From assembly GCA_018398765.1 (NCBI GenBank), contig JAHBMJ010000112.1:89463-153462 (forward strand): DNA of 64,000 nt, read 5' to 3'. Made by a program: the position numbers and the translations under genes. Within the stretch, counting starts at the first letter, position 1; each line of letters begins with the position of its first letter. Below are positions 35,744-45,441 of this stretch, piece by piece. Under the pieces are notes generated by a model that saw only the letters and a list, made by a program, of their open reading frames with translations, had not been told where the DNA came from and ran no database searches. Origin of the DNA: Chromera velia (Eukaryota > Sar > Chromeraceae).

Positions 35744-37414
35744 TTAAGGATAGACCGAAAAAATCGGTTCCTGGAATCCAGCGGGCCTCTTCATGAACAG
35801 TGTGAAGCTGTTTTGAAATTTTTTGTGGGGTTCCAGAAAGGTCATGGTGCTGTAAGAGGAGAGACCGCCCATCCACGCACGCAACTCCAACGCCTCCTTC
35901 AAGGAGTCCTTTTCCTTTTCCTCCTTTTTCACGCCAGCATCAGCTTGACATGGCTCTGAGGGCCTCTTCAACTCGGAACGAACAGAAGAAGAGTTGGGAG
36001 ACAAAACCGAAGCGACCATCCCTTTTTCGTCCTCTACAACTACTCCGCTGCCTCGCTTTTCAGGAGCGTGCTCGACATGTTCTGCCTTCTGACTACCATC
36101 ACGGTCGCCGGGCAAAGGCACGTCGAGCCTCGTCTCCGGAAGAGTGCACCCGACTGCCTCTCGCCTCCCGTCTCCCGTGTCTGGGGGATTCGTGCCGAGC
36201 CTGGCCTCAGAAACCTCAGGCCGAGGAGGTCCCTCACCAGGAGGGGAAGCCGGTACCTTACCTCCCCTTCCTGAGGGTCCTTGGTTTCTCATCACTTCCA
36301 ACCACTGCCTTGTGAGGAGATTCGTGGCAGTGGAGTGCACTGCAATGATTCCCCCCTGTGGACTGAGGATGGGCCAGTAGATTCGAAAGAATTCTGTCAG
36401 CCTCTCGCAAGCCCCAAAGTCGACCCAAAAAAAGTCGGGAACAACATCCGACGGCAACTGACGAGCAAATTCGAACCCATCTGCACGGTGGAGTTTCAAA
36501 TGCTCGGAGAACCCGAGCTCTTCTGCGATGTCCCCGATCTTGTGGGCAGTTGTGTGCTCGTGTTCGAAGTTATCAATGCAATGAAGCACACCTCGGTATT
36601 TCTCTCCAACAAATTCTTCAACCCCCCAGTCCCACTCCCCCTCCCCCCGCGCTCTCTGGTGCTCCATTGCGCGTGAAAAGCCCTTCATCTCCTCTGCATT
36701 GTCCCGAAGCGCTTGAAGCAGGAACACTGAGGTGTACCCTGCACCCACCTCAAGGACATGTCGGGGCTTAGTGAATCGAACCAGCGAATACAAAAGGGGG
36801 GCCATGTTTTCAACCCCCATGTGTGCGTCATACAAAGGCTTCACAGCTTTCAGGAAGACAGGCGAAAACACCCCCCCACACGCTCCACTGGGCAGGAAGT
36901 TTTCCACACCTGCTGTTGGAGGGACGATTCCAGATCCTCCCTCTTCGCCCTCTACCCCCCCCTGCCCTCCCGGTTGAACTTCCACCCTCCTTCCCCGTCT
37001 CTTCTCTTCAGCAAGTCTCTTTTGGATCTTTTCGTCAAAGTCCATGCGCTCTCGCGCTGTTCGGAGGCCCAACACATCAACCATCTCGCGAACGGAAGAA
37101 CCGACAATCCTTAGCAACGTCTCCCCGTCTACCCGTTCCTCTGCGATGCGAAGCGCATTTGCCTCGAGCGACTCAGAGGCGGAGACGGCTGTCTCGTCCT
37201 TTGTCCCTACAGAGGCGGGGGAGTGCACCCACCTGAACCAGGCAGAGGTGTCCTCAGGAGCCCACAGACGTAGCGGCTTCAGGTCCCAAGGCCCCCTCCC
37301 AGAAGCAGAGGAAGAGGGGACCTTGATGTCCTCAAGGAAGAGAAGAAGGTCGTCCATCTCTCCTCCCGTCTCCTCTGCATCGAGGCCAACCTCTGCAACA
37401 CCAACAGAGGCCAT
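35744..37414 (-). CDS. SAM-domain protein with class I methyltransferase fold, 556 aa
   Basis: Single-exon gene, ATG at 37414, TAA at 35744. Residues 51-133 look like a sterile alpha motif domain: LWAPEDTSAWFRWV, then ERVDGETLLRIV and VLGLRTARERMDFDEKI, an arrangement used for protein-protein interaction. Residues 180-370 form a Rossmann-type methyltransferase: motif I HVLEVGAGYTSVFLL near 219-233, acidic CIDNFEHEH near 280, DFFWVDFGA near 327 and the strand GGIIAVHSTATN near 354. This resembles the Methyltransf_24-type group, whose substrates are diverse, so the substrate is unknown. The last 190 residues are Pro/Gly/Glu-rich except the very end (FMKRPAGFQEPIF). It is divergently placed with the GNAT gene. 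An overlapping frame at 37279-37593 is not conserved-looking. Confidence 0.82.
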   Translation of the reverse strand: MASVGVAEVGLDAEETGGEMDDLLLFLEDIKVPSSSASGRGPWDLKPLRLWAPEDTSAWFRWVHSPASVGTKDETAVSASESLEANALRIAEERVDGETLLRIVGSSVREMVDVLGLRTARERMDFDEKIQKRLAEEKRRGRRVEVQPGGQGGVEGEEGGSGIVPPTAGVENFLPSGACGGVFSPVFLKAVKPLYDAHMGVENMAPLLYSLVRFTKPRHVLEVGAGYTSVFLLQALRDNAEEMKGFSRAMEHQRARGEGEWDWGVEEFVGEKYRGVLHCIDNFEHEHTTAHKIGDIAEELGFSEHLKLHRADGFEFARQLPSDVVPDFFWVDFGACERLTEFFRIYWPILSPQGGIIAVHSTATNLLTRQWLEVMRNQGPSGRGGKVPASPPGEGPPRPEVSEARLGTNPPDTGDGRREAVGCTLPETRLDVPLPGDRDGSQKAEHVEHAPEKRGSGVVVEDEKGMVASVLSPNSSSVRSELKRPSEPCQADAGVKKEEKEKDSLKEALELRAWMGGLSSYSTMTFLEPHKKFQNSFTLFMKRPAGFQEPIFSVYP

Positions 37415-38018
37415 ACGGTCTGATTGCGTGATTCCGACAGCCCGCTCAAGACATCTATCAGATACTCCAGAGAGCTCAGCAGCTTTCTCTGACGTTCAGG
37501 CTCACCAGCTTGCAAAGAATGGTGCATGTGCGTTATGAATGGTCGGTTAAGTTCGATCAAACATAAGCCATATGCACGGCAAAACTGTCGCATGAGCCTG
37601 CAGGGCCGATCACGTACGCGTGTTGCGCGGATCCGTCATGCACATGCATATATAGACTCGAGCCAGCCGTCTACGGAAGCGCTTTAATTACTCTTGAAGG
37701 TTCCCGCGCACCATTGCAACACATATGCATCGCACAAGACATTGAAACATCGTGCAACACTCGTGCATGCACACAGCTGAGCTGCCTAGCTATCTATAAG
37801 TTCAAAAGAAGTATATACGTGTTGTACATAGCGTCAGAGAACTTATTTTGGCTGTTCTACATGTATATGTGTACATCAGAGAGTGTCAGTGGGTTGGGAT
37901 TGGTCACTCATGCAGCAAAGATCGTATTGCGAGTCGAATGAAACATACCACGTCGCGAATGCAGGCAAGAATATTCAACTTGACAATGCAACACTAGCTC
38001 GTAAATTCCACAACTCCA
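37415..38018. promoter_or_regulatory. Shared divergent upstream region
   Basis: 604 bases between the start codons of the methyltransferase (minus) and acetyltransferase (plus) genes. Both promoters must lie here. TATATA words at 37650 and 37816 are only weak candidates. Confidence 0.4.
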
Positions 38019-38633
38019 ATGGCAGACGAAGAGAGAGAAGTCGTTCTGCAGCCTTGCACGAGGGCAGAGGCAATGCAGGTGGCCGAGTGCAAGGCTGACG
38101 CCTTCCCTGAAAAACGAGGAAGGGGCTGCTGCCGAGTAAGCCGAGAGAAATTTCTCAGAGGCTTTCAGAAGGCGTACAGCCAGTACTCCGACGAGAAGCT
38201 TTCCATGTGCTGTGTTGCCAAGCACGGGGAGGAAGTCCTTGGCTTCATACAGCTGCAGAGTCATGGACAGCCTGGAGATCTAAGTTTTCCGAGTAGCCTC
38301 CAGCACGAGTGTGAGCCGAATGAAGTGTACGTTGAGATCATCGCAGTGGCTGAGAAAGCCCGGGGAAAAGGAATTGGAAATCGTTTGATGGATTGGGCGG
38401 AGCAGTATGCTCTCAGTAAAGGTAGCACGCACATGACTCTCCATGTCATGGGAGGGAATCGGGCGATCAATTTGTACAAAAAACAGGGATGGTCAGTCCA
38501 AGAAGAGGATTGCATCGAGCGCTGCTGCGGAGGCCTCCTTGTGTGGCTTTGTTTCGGATGCCGTTACACGAGCATCTACCTGATGAGAAAAGACCTCCGG
38601 ACAAACAACGTGGCACACGAAGAGGTGGCCTGA
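38019..38633 (+). CDS. GNAT-family N-acetyltransferase, 204 aa
   Basis: Single-exon gene. GNAT enzymes transfer an acetyl group from acetyl-CoA to an amine. Motif A is clear: VYVEIIAVAEKARGKGIGN at about 103-121, with the RGKGIG pyrophosphate loop at 115-120. It is followed by the helix RLMDWAEQYA, the beta strand MTLHVMGGN and the motif-B segment AINLYKKQGW at about 149-158, as in RimI-like and small-molecule acetyltransferases. The C-terminus carries a hydrophobic Cys-rich stretch (CCGGLLVWLCFGC) that could be a membrane or acylation segment. The substrate cannot be told from sequence. The start ATG at 38019 gives a full-length domain. It shares its upstream region with the methyltransferase gene. 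Confidence 0.88.
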   Translation: MADEEREVVLQPCTRAEAMQVAECKADAFPEKRGRGCCRVSREKFLRGFQKAYSQYSDEKLSMCCVAKHGEEVLGFIQLQSHGQPGDLSFPSSLQHECEPNEVYVEIIAVAEKARGKGIGNRLMDWAEQYALSKGSTHMTLHVMGGNRAINLYKKQGWSVQEEDCIERCCGGLLVWLCFGCRYTSIYLMRKDLRTNNVAHEEVA

Positions 38634-39599
38634 GGGTGAAGTGCATGAAATCTGTGTATCGCATACTATCTGTGTTCCCAGACGTCCTTTCTTGCAATGC
38701 AGTTGACTGTTCGAATGGACAAGAACTGGGTTACAACAAAACTGGTGCCTGAAGAAGTTCCTCGAGGCAGAACAGGAGAAGCAGAGGCGCATGTCTATCG
38801 ATGATTAAAAAAGGGAGAAGAGAAATCGGTTCCCGATATCTAGCTGACGGGGGGTCCCTTTAGCGTGCGCATGTGAAGGAAGCCGCACTGAAGATTCCCC
38901 AATCGACGTCAATGAACAAGAACACTCTGCTATGGCCCTGGCCTTCCAATGTCAGATTGAATGTCGCAAATGCGACTCACACTTAAATGAAGTGCCAAAG
39001 AAACGATGTAATAATAATGTATAATGAAACTCTTTTGTGACGGTGGCTTTAATTGGTCGTTTTTCTATTTGGGCAGCATAATATGCCAGTGGCGGCGGTT
39101 ACTGTTTAAATATTTGCTTAGGTTGTGCTATTTGCTCTCCTTCTGATTCAAATCTAAATTCAAATTTTATCTAGAATTTTATAGTTTTTTGGAACATAAT
39201 TTGTTAATGTTGTCATTAGTTATTGTTACTGACTAGTTTATAAACCCTTAAAGTTAAGTAAGACTTAGTTTAGGACTTAGTAGTAAACCTAGTAGTAAAC
39301 AAAAAAACTAAAAAAAAAGGGGGGGGCGACTCAGGCTTAGAGGTTTGCAAGCCAATAACGTATATATATTTTTTTAGATAGTGCTTGTCTTCATGGTACT
39401 CGCTTTCGCGGGTATTTGGCTATAGGTACTTGGATAGGTTACATCATAGGTACGTATTCATAACTACTTGTTTTAATATTATTTTTCTTTTTAATACTTT
39501 GAAAATTGGAATGTTTTATGGCTATGCAGTTTTAGTATGGTAAATTAATTTATCATCTAGTTTATCATCAATCTGTAGTATTTAATTCTGTACTGTTAG
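38634..39599. other. Intergenic region, becoming AT-rich
   Basis: 3' region of the acetyltransferase, then AT-rich DNA up to the hAT element. No gene or repeat family is recognised. Confidence 0.5.
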
Positions 39600-41288
39600 T
39601 AGTGACCATGTTTGATTTGATTATATTTGATTTGATTTGATTTGATTTAATTTGAGCTTCAACCTCAAATATTTGATATTTGAGGTAAGATTTGAGGTTA
39701 ACCTCTTAGAGTTCCTCACTAAGTCACTGACTTACTGTCACTCTGATCATTTTTCTCATGACAATAGTTATCAGAACATTTCTGATGTATGTTTCAAAAA
39801 TTTAAAAAAATATATATATATAATTATAACTTATCAGTTCCGTAAAAAAAATATGCCTGTGTGGCAATGTATATACACTAGTCACTGAGACTCACTCTGA
39901 TACTAATAGAGATTAAGAACGTAAAATTGATAGATTTGAAATTGCATATGACTTTTTGCTGATACGATAAAGTTATAGCATATACCAAAATTGAGGTGAC
40001 AATCACTCAGCTTTATGGCACTTCCTTTTCCTCTTCTTCATGATCACTTTCTTCAATGTGAATCGAATCGATCGGTGGTAGGAGCTGCTGAGAGCTTTTT
40101 CTCTAACTTTTTGGCTTTGTAGGAGTGGGTGCTCCTAGGCTTTTATTTGGTTGTGGAGAGATGACAACGGGGTGAGATGGAGAACCGCGCACACGTTTGC
40201 TATTGCTGTTGGTGTTGGAACCGTCAATCGCCAGGAACCCTGACTTTCCTGAATGCGACCACATATCGAGGGTGATCGACACTCGTCGGGTCGCTGCTTT
40301 TCTCAACCTGTCTTTGATTGACAGAATAATCTCGTTCTTCAGTGTTGGGAGCAGAAGTCTCTGCACCTTCCCCACAGACGGGAGATCGTAGCGGGGGTCC
40401 AGTGCCTTGACCAGCTTTCGCAATGCCTCGTTTTCTGTGAGATGAGGCCAGCCAGCACTGGCCAGAAAGTCAGTGGTCAGCATATCGCACTTGATTCTCT
40501 TCTCATGCGTCTCTGCATATGGTGCGACCACGGCTTCTGCTTCATCTTTGGTGGGGAAAAACGTTCGCACGTCAGGCTGCTTCGTCCCCCCCGCCCCCTC
40601 CGACCGCTTCTCCTGTCTTTCTTGGAGCAGCTGCACATGTTTGTCAGACGTGATCGTCAAGCCATGCTGATTGATGAGGTGGGTTTGAAAAGAACTGGTT
40701 GCCGCTGCTGCATACTCACAGCCACAAATAGTTTCTCCTTCCCCCTCGGCTCCTTGTATTTTCACCTGACACTGAATCACATTTGCCCCCTTTTGCACGG
40801 ACCATATTTTTTTTGCGTACCCGGCTCTAAAAACAAATGCCTCCTTCTTCCCGTTCGACCCTGTCGGATTATGTAACATGTCTTTATGGGGTATAAAATG
40901 TTTGCAGACGTTCAAAAAGGGGGCCGTAAAAGATGTTCCAGCACCAGAAAAGTCAACACAGCTGTTCGGGAAAACGTTCAGCTGATCGGTTTACCTCTGC
41001 ATGAAGTAAAAGGGGGTGAAACATCAATTTCAGTGCAGCTCAAAACGTTTTTTTTTTTAGAGCAAACCATCAAGATTTAGGTTTTTTCATTTGAATCAGC
41101 ATGCGTGACGGATCGGTACTTGCAAAAGTTTTTTGGGGACTTTCATATTTGAGGTTGAAAGTCATATTGATCAAATATTTGATCGTATTTGATAGGTCTT
41201 TAAACACTAGGTCCTTCCTGACTGGATATTTGATTTGAGCTTAAGCCCTACCTCAAATCAAATCAAATCAAATCAAACATGGTCACTA
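39600..41288. mobile_element. hAT DNA transposon with intact ends, 1689 bp
   Basis: The ends are perfect inverted repeats for about 23 bases: TAGTGACCATGTTTGATTTG at the left and its complement at the right. The 8-mer ACTGTTAG sits immediately outside both ends (39592-39599 and 41289-41296), a perfect 8-bp target duplication. Subterminal TTTGA repeats lie inside each end. One BED/hAT transposase remnant is encoded on the minus strand. The element is shorter than an autonomous hAT (usually 2.5-5 kb), so it is an internally deleted copy. Confidence 0.93.
40103..40879 (-). CDS. Truncated hAT transposase with BED zinc finger
   Basis: The first ATG is at 40879 and the frame is open further upstream to about 40915. 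An N-terminal BED-type finger is seen as IWSVQKGA, a Cys pair around ICGCEY, and HLINQHG. The middle has the hAT DNA-binding-domain style block LASAGWPHLTENEALRKLVK and DPRYDLPS. The RNase H-like catalytic domain begins with ITLDMWSHSGKSGFLAID, equivalent to the first catalytic Asp region, then ends in an unrelated Ser/Pro/Lys tail. The remaining catalytic residues and the C-terminal dimerisation domain are missing, so it cannot catalyse transposition. It could still bind the element ends, as DNA-binding fragments of transposases can. Confidence 0.82.
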   Translation of the reverse strand: MLHNPTGSNGKKEAFVFRAGYAKKIWSVQKGANVIQCQVKIQGAEGEGETICGCEYAAAATSSFQTHLINQHGLTITSDKHVQLLQERQEKRSEGAGGTKQPDVRTFFPTKDEAEAVVAPYAETHEKRIKCDMLTTDFLASAGWPHLTENEALRKLVKALDPRYDLPSVGKVQRLLLPTLKNEIILSIKDRLRKAATRRVSITLDMWSHSGKSGFLAIDGSNTNSNSKRVRGSPSHPVVISPQPNKSLGAPTPTKPKS

Positions 41289-41296
41289 ACTGTTAG

Positions 41297-42536
41297 GTCT
41301 ATGTGGCATACAAAGAACAAAGATTATTCATAAATGTAATCTGTACATTTTTTCAGCGCTGGAGGCTCCGGAGTGAACTGCACAGATCGACCACCCGAGG
41401 CTGTCCTTGCATTTTGCTGCCTACCCGTCACTTTGCGATGACAGGCGGGCAACATTTCTCGACGTTGTTGGACCTGAAAAAGTCTCAGAATCCGATGTTT
41501 TTCAGAGCTTTGATCTGTACTAATCATGCAGTGCCTCTGGCTGCCGGGCCTCTGTCCGGCCTGACTTCGATCATTAATGATCGATCGATCGATTAATTGG
41601 CAGACAGAACCCGTTCTGTTCATGCATCCACATGGCAGTACTACATGGCCAGTCCTGGCATGAATGAAATCTTTCGTCTTGCCGTCGAAAACATCTCAAC
41701 TGGCACTGGACTGTTGCCCCCTTCTCTTCTCATCGATCACCTCTCCTCGTTCATTCCTTTGGCAGAGGTCAAACATGCAAACTGAAATCATTCAAAGGAA
41801 GGCTGCAGTAATGAAGTGACTTGCTGTATCGCTCTCTTTTGCCATCCAACGATCTTGATGATGTCTAATTAGTTGGGCTCAATGAGCCATCACGTCCCTT
41901 TCATGTGGAGTCCATCTTTGAAACTCTGTACCCAAGCCTCCTCTTAAATCTCCCATGCATGTCTTCATATGGCATGCCCCTTCCCTGAGTCCCCTGCAAC
42001 CCGTCCTTTCGACAAACACCGACGCACGCATTGTAATAAATTCAAACGAATTTGTCCCTTGACTGCATTTCCTTCCTGCGATTTTGTAATTGTTTATCTG
42101 CAGTGGCCGACTGATTGTCGTACACTGGAGGCAAAAACAAAGATGCGAATTAAGGAGACCAGAACAAATGCAAATCCTCATTTCTTTCGAAGATCAAGAC
42201 ACAAACAGGTACGCCCAGCGTCTATTTCTCCGTTCGCCTAGCTGCGCTTCCAATGAATGAATGCATCGATTGGCTATGGTTGGGGGTGCAGTCTGACTGA
42301 TCCCCCTATCGCCCCCCTTCTCTCTCCCTCCCTCCCTCCCTCCCTCCCTCCCTCCCGTGTTTTCTGTCTGTCTCTCCACTCTTTCTTTCGTGTACGTTGT
42401 TTCTCGACGCACGTTTTCAATTTCATTCTTTCACCTTCTCAGTCCCACTCGATTCCCTCCGTCCGTCTCATCCTCAATGATCGGTTGTGCATAAATTAAA
42501 GTGCAATGCGGGACGCGACCCGTGCGTCTCTTTGAC

Positions 42537-42567
<31 letters not shown>
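41297..42567. other. Intergenic region
   Basis: Overlapping short frames on both strands, a CCCT run at 42318-42356 and a CT run at 42540-42570. No supported gene. The 3' end of the EGF/sushi gene lies at the right. Confidence 0.5.
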
Positions 42568-42572
<5 letters not shown>

Positions 42573-45395
42573 CGTCCAGAGTGATCTCTGTTCCCTCCTC
42601 GGCCTTCCTCTGTCGGCGGGTCGACGCACCTCCAGACGAGCCTGTAGGTCTGCTGCTCTGATATGTGTGACCACTGGAAACGCTGGACCTCTCTGACTGG
42701 GTGTTGTTGTTCTGAGGTCTCTTGGAGGCCTTCGAAGGCTGTGCACGGCGACGGCACCACCAGCAGTACACGGCGAGGACACCGATGGCTACTGCGCCCA
42801 CCACTGCGACGAGAACGATCGCCCAGATGGGGAACTCCGAAGACTCATCTGTAACAACGGTGGAAGAGTTGTCCACTGAGACTGTCGTGGTGGTTGTGCC
42901 TGGGCGGGAGGGGGAGGAGGTTTGGGAGGGCGTGCTGGTAGGAGATGTCCCGGGGCTGCTTGGGGGGGTAGACGGATTACCGGGATTGGAGGGGGAGGAT
43001 GCGGGGGGAATGGCTGACATGCCGTACTCGAGGGTGGCTGCTGCCTGGAGGCGTCTGACGACACTTCCCCCTCCCCCGCCTGTTGCACAAGAAAAGGTGA
43101 GGGAGCTCATGGGATCTGAGAAGGACAGGGCGCCGGATGTCTGGGTGGCCGAACTGAGGTCAAGCTGGAAGGTGGGGGGAGGGCCGAAAGTGGCCGCAGT
43201 CTGAGCTCCGGCAAATCCGCTGTGGATTGTGAACGGCTGGTGGTTGAATGTGCAGACTGCGCTCGGCCACCCTCTTGCGTAGAGGCGCATCCTCGCAGGA
43301 GAGCTGAATGTGATTGAGGTCTCCTCGCCTGCAGGGACCTGAAGGAGCGTGAGGGTGACGGTTTCGTCTCCGAAGAGTGCAGGGTCGGAGAGCACCTCCG
43401 CTGCCCCGACTGTGGCGTTGGCGGTAGCGGGTCCTGAGAGGGTGACTGTGAGTGAGTCGCCGATGGTGGCTGTGATGGAGTCCTGATCGTCTGTCGGGGG
43501 CGTGATGGTGATGGGAGTAAAAGGGATGCCGGTAGTGGTGGTGGTGGTGGTCGTGATGGTCGTCGTAGTGGTTGTGGTCCCCTCGATGCAGGTGAAGCTG
43601 CCCGTAGTGTCAACGCAGGTGTCGTTGGCAGAGCAGCTGTGCGTCATGTCTGTGCACTCGTTAATGTCTGCAGGGGAGAGGAAATTGTAGAAAATGTGCC
43701 ACAGAATTTTCGCAAGAGCCTTGGGACTTTTGGGCGCAGGGACATGGGAAGGGCCTTCATGCGTTCCAAGATGAGAAAGAAAACAAGATACTTGGTAAAA
43801 TAGATGTGAGAAAAGCATCCAATGGCTGGAAAACATGAAATGACCATGTAAGAGAGATGCAGGCCCACCACAAACAAGAAAGAAGACGCATCCGTGATCA
43901 GGGAAGATCGGGAACTTGCTCACCCACTTACTCACTCACTCGAGTGAACCTGCACTTCACTTTTCCTCACTCTGCCTCCATGCAGTTCTGAAAGCAGAAG
44001 ATGAAATTATCTTCCTCCTGTCTTTCCTTCTCGCAGCTTCTTTTCGACAGTTTGCAGAAGCACCACTCACTTGTGCAGCTGACGCCGTCTCCATTGAATC
44101 CCATGTTGCATTCGCACGTGAAGGAGGCGTCTGTGTCGTTGCATGAAGCGTTGGCGTGGCAGTTGTTGTCCGTCATGTTGCCGCACTCATCGAAGAAAGC
44201 TGTGGACACCGAGGGAGCGAGGGGGGGAAAGGGGTACATGCATGAGATTGGGCGGCAATTTGCAAAACATTTCTTTGCAGAAAAAGGGAAGAAGACGCAC
44301 ATGAATGAAACGGGGATTCCTGAACGGGCACGCACGCACTCACTACCAAGACCAGACCACTGTTGCATGCTGACGGCCAAACACCCAGAGCTGCCAGCTT
44401 TCACATCAAAGCATTCTTTGATGAGGTTTTTTATCGAAAAGCAAAGCCCCAACGGTGGGCGCTGCCACTTCCCAGAGGCCCAGCTCCAGGCTTACCGGTG
44501 CAGGTGAGACCATCTCCAGAGAAGCCATCGCTACAGGCGCATGTGAAGGACATGTCCGTGTCTGTGCACGTCGCGTTGCTGTGGCAGTTATCGGTCATGT
44601 CAGAACACTCATCGACCAGAGCGGTGCAGGAAAGGCCGTCTCCCGTAAAGCCGGAGTTGCATGCACACTCAAAGCTGCCGTCTGTGTTGGTGCAGTCAGC
44701 GTTCGTGTCGCAGTTGTGCACATTGTCCGCGCACTCAAATGCATCTGCATTCACTCACTCAGCCATTTAGTCAATCAGCAATCAAAAGAATGACGCCACA
44801 CACACACGCATTCAAATCAGGTCACTTTAAAATTCCAAAGATGCTGTGGCAAACTGAAGACGATCGCATCTCTTGCAATCTGTGCAGCACGTATGCTTGG
44901 TGACGCCATGAAAAGAAAAGACAGCGGTACTGCTGCACATGTGCTGCTCGCTCCAACACCGGCCGAGAAAGATCCAGAGAACATTAATTGTGGCACAAAC
45001 CCGATGCAGGAGGAGCGAAAAAAGGCAAGAAAGAAAAAGTAGATCGAAACGCGCTCACTCACCAAAACAGGAGACCCCATCGCTTCCTGTGTACCCGGTG
45101 TTGCACGCACACTCAAAGCTGCCCTCCGTGTCCGTGCACGCGGCGTTCTGATTGCAGTTGTGGTTTCCCAATTGGCATTCGTTGATGGCTGCAATGATCA
45201 TGCACAGAGAACAGCGGGAACAGAAACGTGTCAACACCTCAACTTGCCTCCAAATATGCTTCTCAACCCTGCTTACGCCCCCAGTGAAGGAACGAAGACG
45301 AGAGCAGGAGAGGCAAGAAAAAGGGAAGGAGAGAAAAACGGAGGAGAAAAAAGACGAATGCAACGATGCTGTAAGGCCATTCATTGCAAACCAGG

Positions 45396-45441
<46 letters not shown>

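Noticed and set aside
37279-37593. 104-codon minus frame overlapping the methyltransferase start
   Set aside because: Out of frame with the recognised protein, no domain seen; most likely a chance frame in the 5' region.
41303-41785. Short frames around a possible TTTTTCAG acceptor near 41356
   Set aside because: No domain, no matching donor or partner exon, and overlapping frames on both strands.
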